DNA of 64,000 nt from an uncultured Mediterranea sp. (GTDB lineage: Bacteria > Bacteroidota > Bacteroidia > Bacteroidales > Bacteroidaceae). The notes beneath the pieces are model-generated. The model made no database searches and was not told where the DNA came from. It worked only from the letters and a program-made list of their open reading frames with translations. The stretch's first letter is position 1. The number at the start of each line of letters is the position of its first letter. Of the stretch, positions 40,483 through 49,720 are shown one piece after another. The stretch spans positions 85,459-149,458 of the forward strand of contig CAMACX010000002.1 in NCBI GenBank assembly GCA_945831575.1, given 5' to 3'. The translations under genes and the position numbers were made by a program.

Positions 40483-41952
40483 TTAGTGATTCGTGATAAG
40501 ATTCAGTCGCTTGGTGATACTGCGGGGAAGCTCGTTGGCGTAGTGGGTCACCATGATTAGGGTCTTGTCATTGCGGCGGCAGAAGGCTTCGATGATGCGC
40601 TTCACGCGGCGGCGGTTGTAAGTGTCGAGGCCGTGCAGAGGCTCGTCGAGGATGAGCAGTTCGGGGTCGCGCACAAATGCGCGGGCCAGTAGGGCCAGAC
40701 GTTGCTCACCGCTGCTGAGCTGCAGGAAGGGTCTCTCCCTAAGCGCAGCAATGCCGAAAATCTCCATCCACTGCATGCACTGATCCAACTCCTCGGGCTT
40801 GGGATGCACGTAGAGGCCGATGCTGTCGTGCAGACCAGAGGCCACAATCTCCACGGTGGGCAGGTTCTTGAGGTAGGCGCGGTGCATCTCGGGGCTTACA
40901 TAGCCGATGTGCTGCTTGATCTCCCAGATGCTCTCGCCCGTGCCCCTGCGGCGACCGAAGAGGCTGATGTCGCAGGCATACGACTGCGGATTGTCGGCGC
41001 AGATTAGACTGAGTAGGGTGGATTTGCCCGAACCATTGTGGCCACTTAAGGCCCACTTCTCGCCCCGCAGTACTTGCCAGTCGAGTTCACGCAAGATGGT
41101 TCGTTCGCCGTAGCGGATGCTTACCTTGCGGAGTGAGACCACCTCATTGCCGCTAAGGTTAGTGCCACGGTGGGGTATGGCAGCCACCAGTTGGTCCGTG
41201 GCTGCGTAGGCGGCTTCATCGGCTGTGCGGCGTGCAGCATCGGCAGCCGCCTGCTGCTCCAGGTAGCGGTTGCGCTCTACCTTCTCGCCCACGTGCATTG
41301 CCTCTACGGGGATGACATGGGTGATGAAGGGTGGTACATCGTCGAGCATGGAGAGGACGAGGATGAGCTGCAGCGGGAAGGTGTGGGTGAGCTCTTCGAG
41401 CAACTGACCCAGCATCTGGCGTGTGGGGGCATCCAGACCGATGAAGGGGTTGTCCATAATAAGGATGCGGGGGGAGGTGAGGAGCGCCTTGGTGAGCTGA
41501 AACTTGCGCAGCTCGCCGCTGGAGAGGAGGATAATCTTCTTGTCGAGCAGCGGCTCAAGGCCGAAGAGGCGGAAGAGGCGCTGACGGAGCTTCTCATCGG
41601 TACAACGCCCCAGGAGCTCACGCACCAGAGGAACATCATCCTGCTCCGTCTGGTTCCAGCGCTGCTGGTAGTAGTAATTGGCATCTGCCGAACCGTAGGT
41701 GTCGCGGAAGGCGATGTAGCGGATGTTGTCGTAGGCCCGCGTGCTGGCCGAAGGACGGAAATCGTACTCGGGGAAGCCCTGCAGGAGGGGGAGCTTGCCG
41801 GTCAACAGATCGACCAGCAGGCTCTTGCCCGCTCCGTTGGGTCCCACGATGGCCAGTTGCTCACCTGCGTTCAGTTGGAGGCTGACGGGTGAGGCCAGCC
41901 GCAACTGCGGGTTGCGGGCTATAGCCTGGCTCAGGGTGATGGTATGTTGCAT
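40483..41952 (-). CDS. duplicated ABC ATPase (ModF/PhrA-like), two nucleotide-binding domains
   Basis: Two Walker A motifs (GPNGAGKSLLVDLLTG, GHNGSGKSTLLSLI) and two signature/Walker B regions. Confidence 0.8.
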   Translation of the reverse strand: MQHTITLSQAIARNPQLRLASPVSLQLNAGEQLAIVGPNGAGKSLLVDLLTGKLPLLQGFPEYDFRPSASTRAYDNIRYIAFRDTYGSADANYYYQQRWNQTEQDDVPLVRELLGRCTDEKLRQRLFRLFGLEPLLDKKIILLSSGELRKFQLTKALLTSPRILIMDNPFIGLDAPTRQMLGQLLEELTHTFPLQLILVLSMLDDVPPFITHVIPVEAMHVGEKVERNRYLEQQAAADAARRTADEAAYAATDQLVAAIPHRGTNLSGNEVVSLRKVSIRYGERTILRELDWQVLRGEKWALSGHNGSGKSTLLSLICADNPQSYACDISLFGRRRGTGESIWEIKQHIGYVSPEMHRAYLKNLPTVEIVASGLHDSIGLYVHPKPEELDQCMQWMEIFGIAALRERPFLQLSSGEQRLALLARAFVRDPELLILDEPLHGLDTYNRRRVKRIIEAFCRRNDKTLIMVTHYANELPRSITKRLNLITNH

Positions 41953-41982
41953 CGTTGAGGTGACAAGGGTTAGGGGTTGATG

Positions 41983-43980
41983 TTACTTCTGATAGACAAT
42001 CAGGGCCGAACGGGCAGGTATTTGCAGCTCGGGACCGTAGAGGGTGCCGAGGCCTTGCTCATTGATAATACCGTCACGGCAGACTACGGTGTATTTGCCT
42101 GCGGGCACCGTCACCTTGGCCAGCTCGGTGCGGGCGTTGAGCACCACTACAATCTCTTTCCATGCATCGCCACCGGCATTGTCCTTCAGGCTGAAAGCGA
42201 TGAGGTTGCTGCCCTCCACAGGAAGAAACTCCAGGTGCTGACGCACGGCGTCAGCACTACCCATACGGAAGGCAGGGTGGTTGCGACGAAGCTGCATCAA
42301 TCCTTTATAATAGGCGAATACGTCGGCATGGAGGGCCTTACGGCTCCAGTCGATGGCGTTGATGGAGTCGGGGCTCTGGAAACTGTTGTGTACGCCCTTC
42401 TTGTCGCGCATCACCTCTTCACCGGCGTAGATGAAGGGGACACCCTGAGAGGTGAAGACGGCTGTCTGGGCCAATTTGTCGAGCTTGGCTACTTCGGCAG
42501 GCGTGATGCCCGGGATGCTGGTATTGAGGCGATCGACCAGGCACATGTCGTCGTGGCAGGAGATGTAGCTGATGAGCTGTGTGGGCTGATTGGCCCATGG
42601 GGCTTTGCTGTAGTTGACGCCCTCATTATCCACCTGCGGGTGCTGGATGCCGCCCACAAGGCCAAACTTGATGCTCTCCTCGTTGCCGGGCAGTCCGGCC
42701 AGGAAGGCACCTTGCTTGTTGTCGCTGAAGGGGCCACGCAGACCGTCGCGTATCTCGTCGCTGAAGGCGGCGATGCCGGGCATACGGTAGATGTTGGCCT
42801 TCATGGCCAGGGAGTCGGTAGGCATCTGGGGTGCTTCGGCAGCCCATCCCTCACCGTAGATGAAGATGGTGGGGTCAATCTCGGTGGCCGCCTGGCGGAT
42901 CTGGTTCATTGTCTCGATGTCATGGATGCCCATGAGGTCGAAGCGGAAGCCGTCGAGATGGTACTCGTTAATCCAGTACTTGACCGACTCTACCATATAC
43001 TTGCGCATCATGGGGTGGTTGCTGGCGGTCTCGTTGCCGCAGCCAGAGCCATTGGCAAACTGTCCGTCGGCCTTGTGACGGTAGAAGTAGCCGGGTACGG
43101 TGCGCTCGAAGTTGCTGTCATCGGTATTGAAGGTGTGGTTATAGACCACATCGAGCACCACCCGGATGCCGGCCTTGTGGAGGGCTTGTACCATCTGCTT
43201 AAACTCGCGGATGCGCACCTCGGGGCGGTAGGGGTCAGTGGAGTAAGAGCCATCAGGTACATTGTAGTTTTGCGGGTCGTAGCCCCAATTGTACTTGTTC
43301 TCGTCGAGGCGGCTCTCATCCACCGAAGCGTAGTCGTAGGAGGGGAGCAGGTGTACATGGGTGATACCCAGCTCCTTCAGGTGGTCGATGCCGGTGCTCC
43401 AGCCTTCGGGACTCTTGGTACCTGTCTCTGTGAGGGCCAGGAATTTACCTTTGTTGGCAATGCCTGAGGTGGGGGAAATGGAGAAGTCGCGGTGGTGCAT
43501 CTCGTAGAGGATGACATCGGCGGGTGAGGCGAGGGCGGGCTTCACATCTTCGCTCCACCCTTCGGGGTCGGTATCAGCCATGTTGATGATGGCGGCACGT
43601 TTGCCGTTGACCCCTACGGCGTGGGCATTGATACCCGGAGTATCGCCAAGCCATTTGTCGTTCACCTTTACGTTGAAGGTGTAGAATTTTCCTTTCAGGT
43701 CGCCCTCCTTCTCGGCGTTCCAGGTACCATCGTTACCCAGCGTCATGCTGAGTGTCTCGTAGGCATGGCCGCTCTCGCCGTCATCAAAGAGGAGCACCTT
43801 CACCTCATCGGCCGTGGGTGACCAGAGGTGGAAACGGGTGAGTTCAGGAGCGTATTCCATCTCCGTCAGACTGCCCTGACGCACAGGGTAGAGTTCATAC
43901 GAGGCGTACTCCTTCTTGGGAGCACAGCCAGTCAAAGTCGCGGTGGTGACACCGATAATCAATACATTGCTCAATTTCAT
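41983..43980 (-). CDS. pulA: type I pullulanase (GH13)
   Basis: Lipobox TLTGCAPK; YNWGYDPQNYNVPDGSYSTDP; VVLDVVYNHTF; LDGFRFDLMGIHDI. Confidence 0.92.
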   Translation of the reverse strand: MKLSNVLIIGVTTATLTGCAPKKEYASYELYPVRQGSLTEMEYAPELTRFHLWSPTADEVKVLLFDDGESGHAYETLSMTLGNDGTWNAEKEGDLKGKFYTFNVKVNDKWLGDTPGINAHAVGVNGKRAAIINMADTDPEGWSEDVKPALASPADVILYEMHHRDFSISPTSGIANKGKFLALTETGTKSPEGWSTGIDHLKELGITHVHLLPSYDYASVDESRLDENKYNWGYDPQNYNVPDGSYSTDPYRPEVRIREFKQMVQALHKAGIRVVLDVVYNHTFNTDDSNFERTVPGYFYRHKADGQFANGSGCGNETASNHPMMRKYMVESVKYWINEYHLDGFRFDLMGIHDIETMNQIRQAATEIDPTIFIYGEGWAAEAPQMPTDSLAMKANIYRMPGIAAFSDEIRDGLRGPFSDNKQGAFLAGLPGNEESIKFGLVGGIQHPQVDNEGVNYSKAPWANQPTQLISYISCHDDMCLVDRLNTSIPGITPAEVAKLDKLAQTAVFTSQGVPFIYAGEEVMRDKKGVHNSFQSPDSINAIDWSRKALHADVFAYYKGLMQLRRNHPAFRMGSADAVRQHLEFLPVEGSNLIAFSLKDNAGGDAWKEIVVVLNARTELAKVTVPAGKYTVVCRDGIINEQGLGTLYGPELQIPARSALIVYQK

Positions 43981-44003
43981 GGCGATATAATAAAGTATAT
44001 AAA

Positions 44004-44039
44004 ATAATCACTAATCATTTATCATTAATCACTAAGCAC
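44004..44039. repeat. heptad-type repeat, inverse orientation (ATCACTAATCA)
   Basis: ataatcactaatcatttatcattaatcactaagc. Confidence 0.6.
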
Positions 44040-44607
44040 TTCCGTGCGTCTTGCCTGGATTCTTGGCAATAAAGTCTTTCCAGCTCTTGTAGGCTTTATC
44101 TACAGCTGGCCGGCCCATCTGCAGGTAGTGGCAGTAGGCTGCTGCCAGGGCATCGGTAGCATCCATAAACTTAGGCATCTCCTCGGCGCTGAGGTGGAGC
44201 ATGCGTTGCAGCATACCGGCCACCTGCTCTTTGGAGGCCTGTCCGTTGCCGGTGATGGCCATTTTGATCTTCAGTGGGGCGTACTCTGTAATGGGGATGT
44301 CGCGGATGAGTGCCGCTGCCATGGCCACTCCCTGTGCACGTCCCAACTTGAGCATCGACTGTACGTTCTTGCCGAAGAAGGGGGCTTCGATGGCCAGTTC
44401 ATCGGGCAGGTAGCTGTCTATGATGCCCAGCACGCGGTTGTGGATGTGCTTCAGCTTGAGGTAGGTGTCAGTGGTCTTGCGCAGGTCGATGACTCCCATA
44501 GCAATCATCTCCGCCTTGGTCCCCGCGACGCGTATCAGTCCATAGCCCATCACGTTGGTGCCTGGGTCGATGCCCATGATAATCTTCTCCTTAACCGGTT
44601 GCATCAC
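44032..44607 (-). CDS. ruvC: crossover junction endodeoxyribonuclease RuvC
   Basis: [43 protein letters not shown]. Confidence 0.93.
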   Translation of the reverse strand: MMQPVKEKIIMGIDPGTNVMGYGLIRVAGTKAEMIAMGVIDLRKTTDTYLKLKHIHNRVLGIIDSYLPDELAIEAPFFGKNVQSMLKLGRAQGVAMAAALIRDIPITEYAPLKIKMAITGNGQASKEQVAGMLQRMLHLSAEEMPKFMDATDALAAAYCHYLQMGRPAVDKAYKSWKDFIAKNPGKTHGSA

Positions 44608-44906
44608 AGCACCACCTCCATCAGTGTGGGGAAGCCCACCACCTTATCCTTGAATGTCTTGATCAACTCCTCATTGAGTTTTACCCCCAATTCCTGATGC
44701 CAGTGATGGAGCAGGATAGAGTTCTCCACCTCAAACTGCACCGAGAAACAGGTGCCCTCGTCGTGGTGGCTTAGGATACGCATGATGCGCGGTTGCTTTA
44801 GCCGACCGTCTTTCTCCACTGCAGGAAGGTAGAATTCCTGCATCCAAATGAGGAAAAGTTGCTCATTTTCTGCCTCTAAATGGTATGTCGTATTAAAAAT
44901 TAGCAT
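44604..44906 (-). CDS. DUF4286 family protein
   Basis: [45 protein letters not shown]; 4-nt overlap with ruvC. Confidence 0.75.
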   Translation of the reverse strand: MLIFNTTYHLEAENEQLFLIWMQEFYLPAVEKDGRLKQPRIMRILSHHDEGTCFSVQFEVENSILLHHWHQELGVKLNEELIKTFKDKVVGFPTLMEVVL

Positions 44907-44956
44907 AACATCGAAAATTTTTCTGCAAAAATAGTGATTATTTCAGAAATAAGCAT

Positions 44957-44964
44957 TATCTTTG
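44957..44964 (+). promoter_or_regulatory. -7 element TATCTTTG for tRNA-Ala
   Basis: TAnnTTTG match 41 bp before tRNA 5' end. Confidence 0.5.
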
Positions 44965-45004
44965 CAGCGTCAAAATCAAAAAAGATTCTGAAAACGATTT
45001 CAAC

Positions 45005-45081
45005 GGGGCGTTAGCTCATCTGGCTAGAGCGCGACACTGGCAGTGTCGAGGTGATGAGTTCGAGTCTCATACGCTCCACCA
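45005..45081 (+). tRNA. tRNA-Ala (GGC)
   Basis: Cloverleaf GGGGCGTTAGCTCATCTGGCTAGAGCGCGACACTGGCAGTGTCGAGGTGATGAGTTCGAGTCTCATACGCTCCACCA; G3:U70 alanine identity pair; CCA encoded. Confidence 0.95.
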
Positions 45082-45088
45082 AAGTCAA

Positions 45089-45129
45089 GAAAAGAGGGTG
45101 TGTCAATATAATTGGCACACCCTCTTTTC
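45089..45129. terminator. hairpin AAAAGAGGGTGTG...CACACCCTCTTTT
   Basis: Perfect 13-bp stem immediately downstream of tRNA-Ala, U-rich 3' side. Confidence 0.8.
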
Positions 45130-45294
45130 ATTTATCTTCGTGCATTCTCTTACTTCTCTTCAGTACGTCCTTCTTCTCTTCAGCCCGTTTGGTATGCCGA
45201 ACAGCATGCGCTGGAAGTAGGTGTACTCGTAGTTGTTCTGTATCTCAAACTTATGTGGACACCAGACCTCTTGACCTTGAGATGGGGTGTAAGA

Positions 45295-45326
45295 AGAGAG
45301 CACCCCACAAAGATGAGGTGCTCTCT
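45295..45326 (-). terminator. hairpin downstream of susF-like gene
   Basis: AGAGAGCACC / GGTGCTCTCT perfect 10-bp stem. Confidence 0.7.
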
Positions 45327-45353
45327 CTGATTCATTAATCTACGATTCTAAGC

Positions 45354-46862
45354 TTATTCTACGCTCTTGAATACGAATTGACCTGTGATGTCGTTGAAGA
45401 ATACGTTGTACGTGCCGGCATGAATCTTCAGATTCTTACCGTTCTGTACACCGGTTTCGCTATTCTGGATGCTCAAGTCGATGGCGCCATCATACTCTCC
45501 GGCACCCCAGTTGACAGCCCAATCTGCGTCTGCACGGAACTTAATCATGCTATCACCATCAACAGAGAAGGTGCAAATCCAGTTGTGAGGAGCCTTTTCC
45601 AGCTGAGTGAGCTCGAAGTCAGCACCCCATCCATTGAAGTCACCAATCAGACCAATCTTCTTATACTCAGTAGGCTCTTGGTTGTCGAGTTTTGTCCATT
45701 CGTAGCTCATGGTCGAGAAGTTGGCAGTGAAGGTGTAGTAAACGTCTTTCTCGGGGCATACGATAGCACCAGCACCCGTACTAGCCAGAGCGGCTGCCAC
45801 TTCACTGCAACCATCATAGGTTGCGCCGAAGCATGCGTCCCAGTTGCCAATGTCGCTACCCAGAATCAGCTTGAAGTTGTGGTCATCCACCCATTTGGTG
45901 GTATAGCTCTGAATCATCGGTGTGGTGGGGTAGAGCATGTTGGTCATGCCTGTGGCAGAGTTGTTCCAGCCCTGCATGGCACCGATAACGTAGTATTCTG
46001 GAGCCACTTCCTTGATGCTATAGGTGTAGTCCATCATGTTGAGAGTCATGATGTACATACCCATCTTTTCGATCTTACCGGCATTGGCACCTACGTTGAC
46101 CAGTTTGCCTTCGAGGCTGGGATCACCATCTTCTACTACACCTACTACACCGTCGGCCCAAATGTTGCCGCCATCGTAGTTGCTCTTGGGGATAATCTTC
46201 CAGTAGGAATTCTCCTTTGTTGTAGTAAACATCAGCGTGAAGATAGGATCTTCATACACGTCTGCACCGCTGTGGTTGAAGGCGGTCGCAGCCTCAGCTG
46301 TCCATCCATTCAGCACTTCGTTGCCGTCTGCATCCTTAACAGTAAACATATCACCTACCAGGAAGTATCCATTGTCAATGACAGGAGCCTTGGGCGTAGC
46401 CTTGATGACAATGGGGTCGCAGGTAAGCAGAGAGGCCTGACCATCCTTCATGAGGTTGGCATAGACCTTGGCGTTGAGCGTGCGTTCTACAGGGCGCTTG
46501 CCGTAAGCCTCTTCAATGAGGGCTTGCAGTTCGGCAGTTACGACTTGACCATCGGTGGTGGCAGTGAGTTTAGTGGCCTGTGCACCCTCTACGTCAGCGG
46601 GGGTGATGTCCAGACGGAAGTTGTCGATGGTGGTGCCTTCGGGCATGCCGCTGGGCTGAGAGTAACTGAAGACGGTTACCATCTCGCCAGCCGTAGCCAG
46701 GTCGGCAGCAGCGGCAGCCGATGCGCTGAAGCCGGGCATGGTGATGGCCTCTTCTTGTGGCCAGCTCTGGGGTTCGGCCACATCCTCGTTGAAATCTTCG
46801 TTGCAAGCACCCATAGCCAGTGCAGCGGCACCTACAAGCGAATAAAGCAAATATTTTTTCAT
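45354..46862 (-). CDS. susF: SusF/SusE-like outer-membrane starch-binding lipoprotein
   Basis: Lipobox AMGACNED; SusE/F-type modules (GAMQGWNNSATGMTNMLYPTTP..., IGLIGDFNGWGADFELTQLE); follows susCDE. Confidence 0.8.
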   Translation of the reverse strand: MKKYLLYSLVGAAALAMGACNEDFNEDVAEPQSWPQEEAITMPGFSASAAAAADLATAGEMVTVFSYSQPSGMPEGTTIDNFRLDITPADVEGAQATKLTATTDGQVVTAELQALIEEAYGKRPVERTLNAKVYANLMKDGQASLLTCDPIVIKATPKAPVIDNGYFLVGDMFTVKDADGNEVLNGWTAEAATAFNHSGADVYEDPIFTLMFTTTKENSYWKIIPKSNYDGGNIWADGVVGVVEDGDPSLEGKLVNVGANAGKIEKMGMYIMTLNMMDYTYSIKEVAPEYYVIGAMQGWNNSATGMTNMLYPTTPMIQSYTTKWVDDHNFKLILGSDIGNWDACFGATYDGCSEVAAALASTGAGAIVCPEKDVYYTFTANFSTMSYEWTKLDNQEPTEYKKIGLIGDFNGWGADFELTQLEKAPHNWICTFSVDGDSMIKFRADADWAVNWGAGEYDGAIDLSIQNSETGVQNGKNLKIHAGTYNVFFNDITGQFVFKSVE

Positions 46863-46931
46863 ACGAATATCTATTATAATAAGTTAGTGTAATGGAGCGG
46901 CGGACGGGCCGCCGCCCCGCTATGGGGATGA

Positions 46932-48068
46932 TTATTCAATCTTACCGGTGTCGTTGGTGAAGTTCAGATACATCTTCTGTCCGGCCTTGGTCGCGATGCG
47001 GTCAAGGTCTCCACCTGCACCACGGTAGGTCAGCTTCTTGTCGAATACCATGAACTCAGACTTCCACCAGTCGTAGCCGTCAATCTTGACGTATGCACGA
47101 GGACCTTCAGGGGCATCCTGAGCAAAAGCGGGTGAAACGAAGTAGTCGTCGGCTGTCTCAGGTACGGAGAACATCCAGCCGTCCATCAGTTCATCCCACT
47201 TGCCGTCAGTAGTACATCCACCTATCAGCCATACCTCGGGCTTGTTGAGCTCTACAGTGTAGTCGATGTTGCGGCCGTTGACTGCTGAACGGATGACTAC
47301 CAGGTACCAGCCACCCTTCGTTACGCCGATGTTGCCACCGTCGTCGTAGGGGCTTGCACTGTTGTTATCTACCACAGTAGCTGCGGCAAAGCCCTTCTCA
47401 CCGCCGTCCCATGCGGTAGCGGTATTAAACTTGAAGCCGCTGTTGGCGGGCAGATAAACCATGCGCCAGAAGGTACCGGTCGTGCCATCTACGGTAGGAA
47501 TCATCTCAGGAGACTTGCCCCAATCCCAAGAGCTGAATGCTCCGATGAGGTAGAGCTTGGTGGGCAGCTTCACTGCGGGAAGTGCGAATTCTGAGAATAC
47601 GGTAGGGAGTTTAATCACGTTGGACGTGATGGATGAGATGGTGCCTGAAGTAGCGGTCAAGCTGGCCTTTACGCGGATGTACATGGCATCGGTTACGGGG
47701 AAGTCTGCTTCCACCTTGCCGTTGCTCAGCTGCAGGTTGGTAAATGCTACAGCCATCTCGTTGGCATCCACTGCCATCTTGGCTGTGGTATATTTGGTAT
47801 CAAGCTCGACTGATTCGCCGAAGCTTTCGCTCAAAGATACCTCTACAGAGTAGATGGTGGGAGCTGTGTAGCCGAAGTCGGGCTGCGAACAGGTCAGCTC
47901 TACGCTGGAAGAGCTGGTCAAGTCATAGACAGAGTTGACGTAAGCAGGGGTGTTAAGCACGAACTGTGTCGGCTCCTGCAACGTGGGGTTAGAGTCTCTG
48001 TCGGCATCGCAGGCGGCAAAGCCCATCATGCCTGCGAGTAACAAGGTATATAATGAAAAATTCTTCAT
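46932..48068 (-). CDS. susE: SusE-like outer-membrane lipoprotein
   Basis: Lipobox GFAACDAD; PTQFVLNTPAYVNSVYDLTSSSSVELTCSQPDFGYTAPTIYSVEVSL; adjacent to susD. Confidence 0.82.
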   Translation of the reverse strand: MKNFSLYTLLLAGMMGFAACDADRDSNPTLQEPTQFVLNTPAYVNSVYDLTSSSSVELTCSQPDFGYTAPTIYSVEVSLSESFGESVELDTKYTTAKMAVDANEMAVAFTNLQLSNGKVEADFPVTDAMYIRVKASLTATSGTISSITSNVIKLPTVFSEFALPAVKLPTKLYLIGAFSSWDWGKSPEMIPTVDGTTGTFWRMVYLPANSGFKFNTATAWDGGEKGFAAATVVDNNSASPYDDGGNIGVTKGGWYLVVIRSAVNGRNIDYTVELNKPEVWLIGGCTTDGKWDELMDGWMFSVPETADDYFVSPAFAQDAPEGPRAYVKIDGYDWWKSEFMVFDKKLTYRGAGGDLDRIATKAGQKMYLNFTNDTGKIE

Positions 48069-48107
48069 ATCTTTTGCGTTATAATTAGCGGTTAAACTAT
48101 CCGAGGA

Positions 48108-49697
48108 TTAATAGCCGGGATTCTGAACCAGGTTCTTGTTGGCGTTCATATCCGTGTCGGGGATAGCGAAGATGTTGAGGTTGGCGCTGAAGTTGGTACC
48201 TGCAAATGTACCACCCTTCCATTGCCACTTGTAGTCGCTGTTGCCACCGAACTTGCCGAAGCGGATCAGGTCGGTACGACGACGGCCTTCGAAGTAGAAC
48301 TCGCGGCCCCATTCATCGAGAATCTCATTAACGGTGTAGGAATCCTTGGTCGTGGTGTGGGCACGGCTGCGGATAGCATTGATGGCTGCAGCACCTTCAG
48401 TAGTCGTATTACCGTTGTTCTGGCGGGCGGTAGCCTCGGCATAAGCCAGGTAGGCTTCTGCGGTACGCATCAGGAAGAAGTCGGTGTCGGGGAACTGGGG
48501 ATCCTTGGGCGTGCTACCGTTGGAGTAGTGGTTATTGAACTTGGCGCAAGAGAAACCGCTCTCAAAGGTAGCGACATCCTCGATGTCGAGCGAGCGGTCC
48601 TGACCCCAGAAGAGGGCACGGTCGTCACCGGCAGCTGCCATCATGCTCCACATGTCGCCATTGGGTATGCCACCGTTGGGGAAGAACTTCTTGATGAGGT
48701 CGGGACGGCAACGGTTACCTGCCCAGATTTCCGTGGTGTTGTTGGTACCCGTACCGTAGATGGTCATGTCCTTCTGGAAAGTAGAGGCCATCAGGAAGAG
48801 GGTAGTACCCCAGCTGGTGGTCTGCTTACCATCCTGGAGCAGCGGGAGGATAGCTTCCTTCTGTGCACCGTTCTCGCCGTTGTTGCCCATGAAGAGCATC
48901 TGGTAAGCGGTCCACTGGCCTTCGCCCTGTGTGTGGAGGGCATAGCCACTGTCCATCACCTTCTTGGCGTATTCAGCAGCCTTGGCCCACTGGGCACTGC
49001 CAGTATAGACCTCAGCATTGAGGTAGAGGCGGCAGAGCAGCAACCAGGCGGCTGCCTTGTCGGCACGGCCGTAGGTGTTGGTCATCGGGGCAGCCATGTC
49101 AGCTTCGCACTCCAGCAGTTCGCTCTCGATGAAGTCATAGACCTCCTTGCGGCTAGCCTGAGGAGCAGCCTCAGAGCTAAGAGCAGTCAGGAAGGGGATG
49201 TTGCCCCAACCATCCATCAGGTAGTAGTAATAGAGGGCGCGGAGGAAACGGATTTCAGCCGTCATCGTTGCATCGTGTTCATAGGCTTCGCCCAGATAGA
49301 AGTTGCAGAAGGTTACACCGATGTAGAGGCGGTTGTAGTAACCACGCAGCATCGGGTGGCTGGCACCCCACTGGTTGTAGTTGAATGCGGGGATACCTTC
49401 GTCACCCCAGCAGCACATGGCCTCATCGGTGGTCAGCTCGTTGGCATTCCACAGCTGGCGAATGAAACCGGTGGTACCACCGTCCAGACCATCAACGTCG
49501 CAGTCGCCGTTGGCACCGCCGTTGCCGGCTACGGCCATGTTGGCGTAACACTTGGCGAACAGACCATCGTAATCGGGGGTCATGTTCGTACTGGGGTCAA
49601 TAGGCGTCACGTCCAAGTCACCGACGCACGAACCCAATCCCACTGACAGCAGCAGGGCTGCAGCAGGAGCAATATGTTTCAGTAAGCTAAATTTCAT
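48108..49697 (-). CDS. susD: RagB/SusD family nutrient-uptake lipoprotein
   Basis: Lipobox GLGSCVGD; RFLRALYYYYLMDGWGNIPF; C-terminal EILDEWGREFYFEGRRRTDLIRFGKF. Confidence 0.95.
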   Translation of the reverse strand: MKFSLLKHIAPAAALLLSVGLGSCVGDLDVTPIDPSTNMTPDYDGLFAKCYANMAVAGNGGANGDCDVDGLDGGTTGFIRQLWNANELTTDEAMCCWGDEGIPAFNYNQWGASHPMLRGYYNRLYIGVTFCNFYLGEAYEHDATMTAEIRFLRALYYYYLMDGWGNIPFLTALSSEAAPQASRKEVYDFIESELLECEADMAAPMTNTYGRADKAAAWLLLCRLYLNAEVYTGSAQWAKAAEYAKKVMDSGYALHTQGEGQWTAYQMLFMGNNGENGAQKEAILPLLQDGKQTTSWGTTLFLMASTFQKDMTIYGTGTNNTTEIWAGNRCRPDLIKKFFPNGGIPNGDMWSMMAAAGDDRALFWGQDRSLDIEDVATFESGFSCAKFNNHYSNGSTPKDPQFPDTDFFLMRTAEAYLAYAEATARQNNGNTTTEGAAAINAIRSRAHTTTKDSYTVNEILDEWGREFYFEGRRRTDLIRFGKFGGNSDYKWQWKGGTFAGTNFSANLNIFAIPDTDMNANKNLVQNPGY

Positions 49698-49720
49698 ATC
49701 TTTTATTCGGTTAAGAGGGT

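Noticed and set aside
41977-43467. 496-aa ORF antisense to pullulanase
   Set aside because: Antisense codon-bias artefact; sense frame has lipobox and GH13 motifs
43981-44031. Operator matching GCAATCGTTTGC upstream of pullulanase
   Set aside because: Looked for the susC/susG 14-mer there and did not find it; only heptad repeats are present
45378-46892. 504-aa ORF antisense to susF-like
   Set aside because: Antisense artefact
48222-49646. 474-aa ORF antisense to susD
   Set aside because: Antisense artefact
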